A DNA stretch of 40,313 nt from Spirochaetales bacterium. Its GTDB lineage: Bacteria; Spirochaetota; Spirochaetia; JABEVK01. Both the position numbers and the translations under genes were made by a program. The stretch's first letter is position 1; each line of letters opens with the position of its first letter. Location: NCBI GenBank assembly GCA_013044245.1, contig JABEVK010000009.1, positions 1-40,313 of the forward strand, given 5' to 3'. The notes below the pieces were generated by a model. The model was not told where the DNA came from. It ran no database searches and saw only the letters and a list, made by a program, of their open reading frames with translations. Shown one piece after another: positions 32,278-39,855 of the stretch.

Positions 32278-32697
32278 ATGGCTGAAAAAGATAAAGTGGC
32301 TAAAGATAAGACCTATCTGACCAATGCTGTGGGACGCCGTAAAACGGCAGTCGCGCGGGTATACCTGAAAAACGGAAAAGGTTCCATTGTTATCAATGAG
32401 CGTACCTTGGACCAATACTTTCCCTATCCCATTCAACAAGTAACTGTGAAACAACCGTTGGCTGTTCTTGATGTCGAAGGAAAGTACGATATTTTGATCA
32501 ACGTTCAGGGTGGGGGGTTCAACGCCCAAGCTGAAGCGATCAGACATGGAATTTCGCGTGCCTTTGGTGTTCTTGATGAAACCAATCGCCCCGTACTCAA
32601 AGCAAATGGTTTTCTATCTCGCGACTCCCGTATGGTGGAACGAAAGAAGTTCGGCCAGCGCAAAGCTCGTCGCCGGTTCCAGTTCTCCAAACGCTAA
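32278..32697 (+). CDS. rpsI: 30S ribosomal protein S9
   Basis: A 139-residue ribosomal protein with the S9 hallmarks: AVGRRKTAVARVYLKNGKG, GGGFNAQAEAIRHGISRAF, and the basic C-terminus ERKKFGQRKARRRFQFSKR whose tail reaches the P-site tRNA. A short Lys/Asp-rich N-terminal extension (about 15 residues) precedes the conserved part. Cotranscribed with rplM and followed by a strong intrinsic terminator. Confidence 0.97.
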   Translation: MAEKDKVAKDKTYLTNAVGRRKTAVARVYLKNGKGSIVINERTLDQYFPYPIQQVTVKQPLAVLDVEGKYDILINVQGGGFNAQAEAIRHGISRAFGVLDETNRPVLKANGFLSRDSRMVERKKFGQRKARRRFQFSKR

Positions 32698-32714
32698 TTC
32701 GATTCACTTTCAAC

Positions 32715-32741
32715 AAAGCCGCGTAAAGCGGCTTTTTTTTT
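32715..32741 (+). terminator. Intrinsic terminator after rpsI
   Basis: An 8-bp perfect stem AAAGCCGC (32715-32722) / GCGGCTTT (32728-32735), loop GTAAA, then an unbroken T tract to 32741. It lies 18 bases after the rpsI stop. Confidence 0.93.
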
Positions 32742-32756
32742 GCGAAATTTCTTTCA

Positions 32757-32785
32757 TTGACAGGTGGACAGCTAACTACTATCCT
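32757..32785 (+). promoter_or_regulatory. Predicted promoter of HTH-receiver gene
   Basis: Perfect TTGACA (32757-32762), 17-base spacer, TATCCT (32780-32785). Transcription should start near 32792, so the AAGGAG site (32791-32796) would lie at the very 5' end of the message. Confidence 0.7.
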
Positions 32786-32807
32786 AGCAAAAGGAGTTCG
32801 GAATTAC

Positions 32808-33395
32808 ATGGCCATTCAGAAAAAACGCCGAGTCTTTTCTGCGTTAGAAGTAGCAAAGATTTGCGGTGTGGTTAATCAGACTGTCATCAATTGGATTCGG
32901 GCGGACCACCTGAAGGCATCCATGACTCCCGGCGGTCAATTTCGTGTCTATCCCGATGATTTACGCGATTTTCTTTTAGCAAACAAGATGCGGGTGCCGG
33001 AAGAGCTTTGGGAGCTTTTAAATAACGAAGAGTTGGTGGTCGTTGAAGACGACAAGGTGTTAAACAACCTCATGACCGTTCAGTTGGGCCGTGCCTTCCC
33101 TAACTTAAAAATCCGTCAGGCTTTTGACGGTTTTGAAGCCGGTAGCCTGCTAACGGCTTGCCGTCCCAAAGCGGTTGTCTTGGATCTGAACTTACCAGGT
33201 GTCGATGGCTATGAGATTTGCCGTCGGCTCAAAACGCAAGAGGATTTTCATAACCCCTTTGTTGCTGTAGTGACGGCGGGTGACAATCCCCAAGCAGAAA
33301 TCGATTCTCGTAAAGCCGGCGCCGATGCCTTTTATCTCAAACCGGTTCGTACCGAGATTTTGGTCGAAACGCTACGTATCCGCTTTGGATGGTAA
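32808..33395 (+). CDS. Response regulator with N-terminal excisionase/MerR-type HTH
   Basis: About 195 residues. The N-terminal 60 residues are a winged HTH of the excisionase/BldC type (VFSALEVAKICGVVNQTVINWI ... PGGQFRVYPDDLRDFL). A complete receiver follows, with acidic pocket VVVEDD, phospho-acceptor Asp126 (VLDLNLPG), VTAG and Lys in YLKPV. The order, DNA-binding before receiver, is the reverse of the common one. The frame extends to TTG 32757, but that TTG belongs to a TTGACA -35 box, so I take ATG 32808, preceded by AAGGAG at 32791-32796 (11-base spacing). No kinase is adjacent. A second receiver follows after 18 bases. Confidence 0.88.
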   Translation: MAIQKKRRVFSALEVAKICGVVNQTVINWIRADHLKASMTPGGQFRVYPDDLRDFLLANKMRVPEELWELLNNEELVVVEDDKVLNNLMTVQLGRAFPNLKIRQAFDGFEAGSLLTACRPKAVVLDLNLPGVDGYEICRRLKTQEDFHNPFVAVVTAGDNPQAEIDSRKAGADAFYLKPVRTEILVETLRIRFGW

Positions 33396-33413
33396 AAAAC
33401 CGAGGAGAAATAG

Positions 33414-33764
33414 GTGGCCACGCAAGATTATGTCCTGGTTGTTGAGGATGACGACCTGATTCGCCTGGCTCTCAAAGAATATTTTACTCAGGTAGGAATT
33501 TTTGTTCTTTTGGCCTCGGATGGGGTAGGAGCGATCAAGCATCTCTTGGATTACCCCGTCAAAGTAATCGTTTCCGATTACCGGATGGACACTCTGGGTG
33601 GCGATTATTGGGTGCGATTTTTGCGCCGTTTTTGTCCTGAAATCAAAGTTTTAATCACATCGGGGTTTTTAGATACCGCTCACGACCTTAAGTTTGAAAC
33701 CCTGGCGAAACCCTATTCGTATGAGGTGCTTGCTGAGCGTGTTCGAGCCCTGCTTCAGGTATGA
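33414..33764 (+). CDS. Stand-alone receiver domain protein
   Basis: A 116-residue CheY-like receiver with no output domain. The phosphorylation site set is complete: acidic residues EDDD (11-14), Asp55 (VIVSDYRMD), Ser83 (ITSGF) and Lys99 (AKPYS). The start is GTG at 33414 with GAGGAG 6 bases upstream. Its stop overlaps the acylphosphatase start by 4 bases (ATGA), so both are translated together. It may relay phosphate between the window's orphan kinases, or act as a phosphate sink; no partner can be read from the sequence. Confidence 0.9.
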   Translation: MATQDYVLVVEDDDLIRLALKEYFTQVGIFVLLASDGVGAIKHLLDYPVKVIVSDYRMDTLGGDYWVRFLRRFCPEIKVLITSGFLDTAHDLKFETLAKPYSYEVLAERVRALLQV

Positions 33765-34033
33765 TCGCGCGACGTTATTTGATCACGGGGTTGGTTCAAG
33801 GCGTGGGCTTTCGCTGGTTTACCCAAAAGCTTTCACGAAGTACTCATATGCTTGGTTGGGTTCGAAACTTGCCGGATGGTCAAGTTGAAGTATGGGCACA
33901 AGCAGAGCACGGTGATTGGGAAAGTTGGGAGGCAGGTTTACGGCAAGGTCCGCCAGGCTCCCGCATTTCAGAGGTCAGTGTTTTTGAAGTGAGCCCACGC
34001 GATGGGCTTGCGGCCTTTGCCATTACCGATTGA
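33761..34033 (+). CDS. acyP: Acylphosphatase
   Basis: A 90-residue enzyme that hydrolyses carboxyl-phosphate bonds such as acetyl phosphate or 1,3-bisphosphoglycerate. Both catalytic residues are seen: Arg18 in GLVQGVGFRWF (phosphate cradle) and Asn36 in GWVRNLPDGQVEVWAQ. Length and fold signature are normal. The ATG overlaps the receiver stop (ATGA), placing it as third gene of a receiver operon. That coupling suggests, but does not prove, a role in keeping acyl phosphates from driving receiver phosphorylation. It ends 18 bases before the converging gene's stop. Confidence 0.93.
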   Translation: MIARRYLITGLVQGVGFRWFTQKLSRSTHMLGWVRNLPDGQVEVWAQAEHGDWESWEAGLRQGPPGSRISEVSVFEVSPRDGLAAFAITD

Positions 34034-34051
34034 AGGCGTGTTTGAACTTGC

Positions 34052-35878
34052 CTAACGCAAGATTTCATCGGGAATGGGAGTGATTAGCTTAACGAGTTCG
34101 TCAAAGATGAAGTCAATGTCCATTACGCCAAACATTTTTCCTTGTTCATCAAACAACGGTCGTGCCGAGGTCAGGATGAGTCGGCCCGTGTATTTCGAAA
34201 AATACAGGTCAGAGTCGTACGATACCTGACTTTCCAGGACCCGAACAAACCACTCGTGCTTGCGAAAGTCTTTATTCATCAAATTACGAAAGAGGCCTTT
34301 TTCGCCCCGTTGGACGTGAACTTGCGTGATCCGGCGACCCTCGAGGTTGGTGATGGCGAGCAATTGAATTGAGCCCTCGCGGGTGACGACTTCATGAAGA
34401 AAATCTTCCATGCGGTCAGAGCGGAGACTGCGGATATCGGGGCTTTCCGAAATACTTTTGGCCAAGGCTTGCGCCTTTTTCTTGGCTTCTTCCGTAACCT
34501 TTTCAAATTCTGAAACAAATAAGCTTGGAAGAAAGCGCTTGGTTTGAGCCAACATTTCTTCGGGCGAAATCGAAGTGGTCCGCCCGTTTTGGTATTCTTC
34601 CATCACCCAGGTGTAGATGTGTTTGATCCCACCATGTCGCTTGTTAACAGGCTCTTTGTGGCCCTCTAAGATCTCGGGGATGTTGTCATTGATCCACTGT
34701 GCGATCCCCGCCACCCCCGATTTGTCGGTGACTTGAATTCGCAGGGGACGTTTTAGCAAGGCGTCTGTATCAAAAATATTGTAGATTTCAGGGTTTTTGA
34801 GAATCCCATCGGCATGAATTCCGGCTCGGGTGGTATTAAATTCGGCACCCACAAAAGGGTAATTGGCGGGAATTGGCGCCTGGATTTCGTCGCGGAAATA
34901 GTCTCCGATTTCGGTGATGACCGTGGTATCGATGCCCATAGAATCCCCTTTTAAAGCCAGGTATTCCATGAGCGCTCCCTCAAGGGGAGGGTTGCCCGTC
35001 CGTTCGCCAAACCCCAAGAGGCTGGCATTCAGACTGGAACAGCCGTAGAGCCAGGCCGTGACGGCGTTGACGTGGACTTTATGAAAGTCATTGTGGCCGT
35101 GCCATTCTAACCATTCCGATGGGTAACCTAACTCCTGCGAAAAGGCATGAACCAAACGAGGGATACTTCGTGGCACAGTAGCTCCCGGATAAGTCACGCC
35201 AAAGCCCATGGTATCACACAGCCGTACTTTAACGGGGCTCTGGGCTTCTTTCGCTAAATCTAACAGCCGCTCGGCAAAGGGAAGAACAAAGCCGTACAAA
35301 TCCGCGCGCGTCACGTCTTCGAAGTGGCAACGGGGGACTATGCCGTGGCTGAGGGCTTCTTTGACAATTCCTAGGTACTGGTCGAGAATCTTTGCGCGAG
35401 TCTTTTTAAGTTTAAGAAAGATGTGGTAGTCCGATACCGACGTCAAAATGCCGGTTTCAGCCAGCCCCAGGTCTTTTACTAGCTTGAGGTCGTCGGCGTC
35501 AGAACGTATCCAGCCAGTAATTTCCGGAAAGCGGTAGTTCTTGGCTTGGCACAATTCCAGGGCTTCGCGGTCGCGGGTCGAATACAAAAAAAACTCCGTC
35601 TGGCGGATGACCCCTTGGGAGCCGCCTAAACGGTGCAAAAAGTCAAAAATCTTAGAGATTTGATCGGGGGTATACGGTGGCCGCGATTGCTGGCCATCCC
35701 GGAAGGTCGTGTCCGTGATCCAAATTTCGGGAGCTTTGTGGGGGATCACGTCGTACCCATCAAAGAGGATTCGTGGAACGCTGGTATAGGGGAACTGATC
35801 GCGGTACAGCTCAGGGTCTTCAGGATCCTGAAGGGGAAAGCGTGGCTTGGTGCGAAGTTGGGAAAAGGGACTATGCAT
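34052..35878 (-). CDS. Isopropylmalate / Re-citrate synthase-like enzyme fused to Cache/PAS-like domain
   Basis: A 608-residue protein. Residues about 45-345 form a DRE-TIM barrel of the HMGL-like acyltransferase clan: DTTFRDGQQ (56-64, metal Asp and Arg60), metal-binding HGHND (His260, His262) and GERTGNPPLE. The following helical part carries AGIHADG (352-358), which resembles the catalytic SGIHQDG of isopropylmalate synthase. LeuA's C-terminal leucine-binding domain is missing. Instead residues about 495-600 (ITNLEGRRITQVHVQ, DFRKHEWF, SDLYFSKYTGRLILTSARPLFDE, GVMDIDF) look like a Cache/PDC or PAS sensor domain. Candidate reactions are Re-citrate, isopropylmalate, citramalate or homocitrate synthesis; I cannot decide. 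GAGAGG precedes the ATG. Confidence 0.82.
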   Translation of the reverse strand: MHSPFSQLRTKPRFPLQDPEDPELYRDQFPYTSVPRILFDGYDVIPHKAPEIWITDTTFRDGQQSRPPYTPDQISKIFDFLHRLGGSQGVIRQTEFFLYSTRDREALELCQAKNYRFPEITGWIRSDADDLKLVKDLGLAETGILTSVSDYHIFLKLKKTRAKILDQYLGIVKEALSHGIVPRCHFEDVTRADLYGFVLPFAERLLDLAKEAQSPVKVRLCDTMGFGVTYPGATVPRSIPRLVHAFSQELGYPSEWLEWHGHNDFHKVHVNAVTAWLYGCSSLNASLLGFGERTGNPPLEGALMEYLALKGDSMGIDTTVITEIGDYFRDEIQAPIPANYPFVGAEFNTTRAGIHADGILKNPEIYNIFDTDALLKRPLRIQVTDKSGVAGIAQWINDNIPEILEGHKEPVNKRHGGIKHIYTWVMEEYQNGRTTSISPEEMLAQTKRFLPSLFVSEFEKVTEEAKKKAQALAKSISESPDIRSLRSDRMEDFLHEVVTREGSIQLLAITNLEGRRITQVHVQRGEKGLFRNLMNKDFRKHEWFVRVLESQVSYDSDLYFSKYTGRLILTSARPLFDEQGKMFGVMDIDFIFDELVKLITPIPDEILR

Positions 35879-35984
35879 GATCGCCTCTCAATCGAAAAGT
35901 CAATTCAGAGTATAAACAAGAAACTGACAAAAATCCCCTCTTTTTGCCGATATTTCAAAAATTACTAGATATAAACCTACTTGA

Positions 35985-36013
35985 TTGACAATAGTGAGTA
36001 ACCGACGTAAGGT
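35985..36013 (+). promoter_or_regulatory. Predicted promoter of Cys/Met PLP-enzyme gene
   Basis: Perfect TTGACA (35985-35990), 17-base spacer, TAAGGT (36008-36013). The -10 is poor apart from its first two and last bases. GGAGG follows at 36020-36024. Confidence 0.45.
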
Positions 36014-36030
36014 AAGGACGGAGGAATCGG

Positions 36031-37185
36031 ATGGAATTTCGCGGCTTTCCTGTGCATGACAGCACCAAAGTAGTTCGGGGTACCTTGGGGTGGGACGATA
36101 CGACAGGCGCCGTCAGCACGCCTTTGTACCTGAGTGCCACGTTTCGCCATCCTTCCTTAGGGCAAACGACAGGATGGGACTATTCCCGGCAGGGAAACCC
36201 CACGCGCCGCGAACTCGAACTCACCGTGGCGGCTCTCGAAAACGGGACCGACGGTTTTGCCTTTACGACAGGAATGTCCGCTGTAGCGGCCACCCTCGAT
36301 CTTTTGACCGCTGGTGACGAGGTGGTCTTTAGCGAAGACTTATACGGGGGAACCTACCGCTTTGCTGTAGAGTTGGCTTCTCGGCATGGTCTAACCTGCC
36401 GCTTTGCTGATACGAGAAGTCTGAGTCAGGTCGAAGCGGCACTGACAAAACACACGCGCCTTTTGTTTGTTGAAACTCCTTCAAACCCCATGATGCGCAT
36501 CAGTGATTTGCGCTCGTTGGCCCAGTTGTGTCATGAGCGGCAAATCTTGCTCGCTGTGGATAACACCTTTTTGACGCCCCTGGTACAAAAACCGCTAGAT
36601 TTGGGGGCTGATCTGGTGGTGCATTCCGGAAGTAAATACCTGGCTGGGCACAACGATGTTCTTGCGGGATTTGTGGTAACGGCACACCATGAGTTGGCTG
36701 AACGCCTCACCCTCATTGCCAAAACTAGCGGCGCCGTGCTTTCGCCGTTCGACAGCTGGCTGGTGTTGCGGGGGTTAAAAACACTCGACATCCGTTTAGA
36801 AAGACAGCAACGAAACGCCGTCCGCTTGGCAAATTTTTTAACCGTCCATCCCCGGGTTCGCGAAGTTTACTTTCCGGGCCTGGAGACCCACGAGGGCCAC
36901 TCTATTCACCGAAGCCAAGCCAGCGGTCCAGGCGCCATGGTATCATTTCGTGTGGACCATCCGGCCTTAGTCGGGCAGGTTCTTGAAAAGATTCGTCTCA
37001 TTATCTTCGCCGAAAGTTTGGGCGGGGTAGAAACGTTATTAACCTTCCCTCAGGCGCAAACTCATGCGTCTATACCCGAAGAGCTTCGCCGTCGGCTCGG
37101 TGTCGATGACACTTTAATGCGTCTCTCGGTGGGCATAGAGCACGTGGAAGACCTCGAAGCAGACTTAGCGCAGGCTCTTCGCTAA
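36031..37185 (+). CDS. Cys/Met-metabolism PLP enzyme (cystathionine gamma-synthase / gamma-lyase family)
   Basis: A 384-residue fold-type I PLP enzyme of the transsulfuration family. The PLP lysine is Lys202 (VHSGSKYLAGHNDVLAG); Tyr51 and Arg53 (YSRQGNPTR) reach the neighbouring subunit's cofactor phosphate; EDLYGGTYR (Tyr105), ETPSNP and VDNTF are standard. SLGGVETLLTFP near the C-terminus fits gamma-synthase, gamma-lyase or methionine gamma-lyase, and sequence alone does not settle which. The start ATG follows GGAGG by 6 bases, with TTGACA-N17-TAAGGT upstream. No S-box riboswitch was seen in the 150-base leader region. It faces away from the synthase at 34052. Confidence 0.88.
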   Translation: MEFRGFPVHDSTKVVRGTLGWDDTTGAVSTPLYLSATFRHPSLGQTTGWDYSRQGNPTRRELELTVAALENGTDGFAFTTGMSAVAATLDLLTAGDEVVFSEDLYGGTYRFAVELASRHGLTCRFADTRSLSQVEAALTKHTRLLFVETPSNPMMRISDLRSLAQLCHERQILLAVDNTFLTPLVQKPLDLGADLVVHSGSKYLAGHNDVLAGFVVTAHHELAERLTLIAKTSGAVLSPFDSWLVLRGLKTLDIRLERQQRNAVRLANFLTVHPRVREVYFPGLETHEGHSIHRSQASGPGAMVSFRVDHPALVGQVLEKIRLIIFAESLGGVETLLTFPQAQTHASIPEELRRRLGVDDTLMRLSVGIEHVEDLEADLAQALR

Positions 37186-37454
37186 CTTGATCTCTTCGCT
37201 AACGCACGGTTGCGAAAGAAGAGAATTAAGTCGGCGGCCACCAAAACAGCGTTAAGAACATAGAGGGCCAGAACCCAGTCGGGGTGGTTGAGGATTTTAT
37301 TGGTGATTCCCGCCAAGTACCCTACAAAGACTAACACTAAGAAGATCAGACTTTTGGACCCGTTTTGACGGGATTTCCAGGACTTCCACAGCGAGAATGG
37401 CCACGAAATGCCAAAACACAACAGCATAAGCGCTTCAAAGATACTAAGGTGCAT
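37182..37454 (-). CDS. Small three-helix membrane protein
   Basis: A 90-residue hydrophobic protein with three likely helices (about 5-22, 35-54 and 61-80) separated by a basic loop (KSWKSRQNGSKS) and ending FFRNRALAKRSS. The pattern FGISWPFSLWKSWKSR ... YLAGITNKIL is one I associate with short conserved hypothetical membrane proteins of anaerobes; no function is known to me. No Shine-Dalgarno precedes the ATG. The stop overlaps the converging PLP-enzyme stop by 4 bases. A gap of 33 bases separates it from the small basic protein upstream. Confidence 0.7.
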   Translation of the reverse strand: MHLSIFEALMLLCFGISWPFSLWKSWKSRQNGSKSLIFLVLVFVGYLAGITNKILNHPDWVLALYVLNAVLVAADLILFFRNRALAKRSS

Positions 37455-37487
37455 GATTCGAACTTTGCCACAAGGTAAGAGATTCGT

Positions 37488-37661
37488 CTAGCGCCACGGG
37501 TGCAAAGCTCGATGCCATAAAAACGCCGCCAGGAGCAAGAAAACGAAGAGCCCCACCAGGATTGCTTTACCCCTACCGCGCTTTTTTGTAGCTGGCGTCC
37601 GGGGGGCGGAAGCGTAGTGAAGGCTTCTTCGTGCCTTGGCCCGCCGAGTTTTGCGGTTCAT
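37488..37661 (-). CDS. Small basic single-helix membrane protein
   Basis: A 57-residue protein. The first 30 residues are strongly basic (MNRKTRRAKARRS ... TKKRGRGK), then one hydrophobic helix (AILVGLFVFLLLAAFLW), then a short outer tail (HRALHPWR). The ATG at 37661 overlaps the TGA of the FemAB-like gene (ATGA), with GGAAAAAG upstream, so translational coupling supports that it is real. A slightly earlier in-frame start (37673) is possible. No family recognised. Confidence 0.6.
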   Translation of the reverse strand: MNRKTRRAKARRSLHYASAPRTPATKKRGRGKAILVGLFVFLLLAAFLWHRALHPWR

Positions 37662-38731
37662 CGCTTTTTCCAAACTTTAAAATACCAGACCCGCAAACGG
37701 TCGACCAGCGTGACAGCATTCCAAATCGCCGGGCGCAACACAAGGTCCCAAGCCCCAAGACGGTGTTCTAGACGGCCTCCGAATCCGGTTTTAAACTGAA
37801 AAAGCCCATGCATGGGGTGTTCGGGGTCGTTGGTTGGCGGAACCCCAAAGAGGTCGTACTCGGTACAACCTTCGTTGTGGGCCAGCTTGAGGCCTTCCCA
37901 TTGCAGGGCGTACGGAGCCATAAGATTGCGGTGTTCATTGGAGCTGGCTCCGTAGAGGTAAATGGCTTGCTGACCGTGGGTCACGACAAAATTCCCGGCT
38001 AATAGCTTCGTGCCCTCAGGCAGGTCAGCTTCGGCGAACAGAAGGTGGACTTTAGGTCCTGGGGTGTTGGCGGCGAGCTCCAACAGCGTGCGGTAGTAGG
38101 CCAACGGATGGAGGGCTATTTTATCGCGTTCGCCCGTTTCACGGTACAGCTCGTACCAAGCCTCAAGTTCGCTCAGGCTGGCTTGGCGAACTCGGACGCC
38201 TTTTTTTTCGGCAAGCCGAATGTTGTACCGCGTTTTTTTCTTCATCCGGGCCAGCATCTCGTCTTCGCTGCTGATTGGGACAATTACAGTGTCAGGAGGT
38301 TGAACATCCGGCGGTTTACGCCAAGGTCGCGCCAGCGGTGGGGGAAAGCCTGTCTCCGTCTGCGTCTCCTCGTCTGACGAATCCCCCAGCGTCATTTGAG
38401 TTCCCGCCAAAAGGTCGAACCGTAGGGTAAACACTCCCGGTGGTAAATGCTCTGCCAACGCCAGGCCTAAATTTTTTAGGCGCTCTTCGAGACCCTCGCG
38501 GTCGAGCATTTCAGACCACCAGGGGCCATGGGGAATATAGGCCAACACTAGGCCAGGCCGCAAAGTTCGCGTCAGTACCAACAGCGAGTGCCCGTCCACG
38601 TCAAAACCGTAGGCTTGCCAACCAAAGCGCGACTTGAACTTTCCCCACAATCCGGTTTGCAAAAAAATAGGGGCTGTGAGGCTTTCGAGGGCGCATGGTG
38701 TGACAACAGGCAACGAAGAGTTTTTGGTCAT
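37658..38731 (-). CDS. FemAB-like aminoacyltransferase family protein
   Basis: A 357-residue protein with the double GNAT fold of FemABX proteins, which add amino acids from aminoacyl-tRNA to lipid II bridge positions. Marks are FLQTGLWGKFKSRFGWQ near the N-terminus, MKKKTRYNIRLAEKKGVRVR in the middle, and the C-terminal LYGASSNEHRNLMAPYALQWEGLKLAHNEGCTEYDLFGVPP ... GLFQFKTGFGG. About 40 residues between the two halves (TLGDSSDEETQTETGFPPPL) look like an inserted disordered loop. Its ATG overlaps the methyltransferase stop by 4 bases. Which amino acid it adds is unknown; it could also act on other acceptors. Confidence 0.87.
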   Translation of the reverse strand: MTKNSSLPVVTPCALESLTAPIFLQTGLWGKFKSRFGWQAYGFDVDGHSLLVLTRTLRPGLVLAYIPHGPWWSEMLDREGLEERLKNLGLALAEHLPPGVFTLRFDLLAGTQMTLGDSSDEETQTETGFPPPLARPWRKPPDVQPPDTVIVPISSEDEMLARMKKKTRYNIRLAEKKGVRVRQASLSELEAWYELYRETGERDKIALHPLAYYRTLLELAANTPGPKVHLLFAEADLPEGTKLLAGNFVVTHGQQAIYLYGASSNEHRNLMAPYALQWEGLKLAHNEGCTEYDLFGVPPTNDPEHPMHGLFQFKTGFGGRLEHRLGAWDLVLRPAIWNAVTLVDRLRVWYFKVWKKR

Positions 38732-39855
38732 AAGGAGGCTCCTGAATGAGTTTTGTGCAGGATAAACAAGTATTCGTTAACATGAAGTTCACGCCCAGAC
38801 AGGTTGCGGCTACCGCGAAAGGCCGGGTATCGTTGTTCCAAAATCGTCAAGGTTCCAAAACTCTGCAACAAAGCTTCAAGTTCCGACCGGCTGAGAAACC
38901 CTTCGGAGCTAAAAGAGACCAAAATATACTCGGCCTTGAGCTTTTCAATAAGGTCGGCAAGAGCATGGCGAATTTCTTGGGGACGGTTATACGCTGAGCG
39001 GTTCCATTGCCGAGGAATGCCCGAAACGCTCGAGATGTCGGTGGGGCGTTCGTACCGTGCAAGCAAATTCAACATAAAATAGTTTGAACCGTAGGGGTGC
39101 TGGTTGTACGGCGGGTCCAGGTAGGCTACATCGACGGGCGGGGCCAGCCTGGCGGCTTCGCCAGCCTCGGTTTCCATCACCTCAAATGGAACGTCAAAAC
39201 GGCTAAAAAGCGGCGCCGGAAGGGTGATCTCGCCTAAGATGCGCCCCAGAGCATTTCGGCCCTGCCCCCCGAACGCACCGACACCAGTTTTTGCATCCCG
39301 ATGAAACCCTTTAAAAACTCCCGAGGTGTTGGCGTGGATTGAGGCTTCGGTTAAAAGAGGAGCCAGCAGGTAAGGTCGAAGCTCGATCGGTTGGTTCGCG
39401 ATGGCCTGACACGCGGCGTCCAGAAAACGGGCATTACGCGTCGTGTAAAAGACGCGCTCACCGGGCTGAATGTGTTGATCATCGTGGGGGGCATACAGCT
39501 CAGAAATGAATCCCTGTGCGCCTTGATGTGCGGCGGCGAGCACCTCGGTTCGCGCCGCATCCAAAGGAGGGACTTGTGACGCGTTCGTCAAATAGCAAGA
39601 GTTGAGAATGTGCGAGTAGTGCTCCAAATCGTTGGCCAAAAGCCAAGACGCGTAGCGCTTAAAAAACCTCGCCACGACACCCGAGCCAGAAAAAACGTCA
39701 AAGAGTTTAAGCTGTGAACGGCCTAAATCCTGACGGACAAAATCGAGGCCCTGACCAATCAAGGGCAACAGGTTTCGCTTGTTCCCCAAGCAGGTGATTA
39801 ACTGCCTGGTCAGGTACTCAGGATCCTCCACCACAGGGTCAACCGACAGAGCCAT
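38728..39855 (-). CDS. D12-class N6-adenine DNA methyltransferase
   Basis: A 375-residue methyltransferase of the Dam/D12 class. YLTRQLITCLGNKRNLL corresponds to the N-terminal motif X (YxGxK-like), FDVFSGSGVVARFFK to motif I (AdoMet binding), and AYLDPPYNQHPYGSNYF to catalytic motif IV (DPPY). The target domain lies between them (about 90-230). Target sequence cannot be predicted. No restriction endonuclease or transfer gene is nearby. It sits in a run with metG (17-base overlap) and the FemAB-like gene (4-base overlap), which suggests a stable chromosomal resident, so it may be an orphan regulatory methylase or one acting on other substrates. Confidence 0.87.
   Translation of the reverse strand: MALSVDPVVEDPEYLTRQLITCLGNKRNLLPLIGQGLDFVRQDLGRSQLKLFDVFSGSGVVARFFKRYASWLLANDLEHYSHILNSCYLTNASQVPPLDAARTEVLAAAHQGAQGFISELYAPHDDQHIQPGERVFYTTRNARFLDAACQAIANQPIELRPYLLAPLLTEASIHANTSGVFKGFHRDAKTGVGAFGGQGRNALGRILGEITLPAPLFSRFDVPFEVMETEAGEAARLAPPVDVAYLDPPYNQHPYGSNYFMLNLLARYERPTDISSVSGIPRQWNRSAYNRPQEIRHALADLIEKLKAEYILVSFSSEGFLSRSELEALLQSFGTLTILEQRYPAFRGSRNLSGRELHVNEYLFILHKTHSGASL

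Noticed and set aside
32757-32807. N-terminal extension of the HTH-receiver from TTG 32757
   Set aside because: The TTG is part of a TTGACA-N17-TATCCT promoter; AAGGAG precedes ATG 32808 and the HTH begins after it.
35879-36030. Possible SAM riboswitch before the Cys/Met PLP-enzyme gene
   Set aside because: No S-box-like helices or terminator stem are seen; the stretch is AT-rich with a simple TTGACA promoter close to the start.
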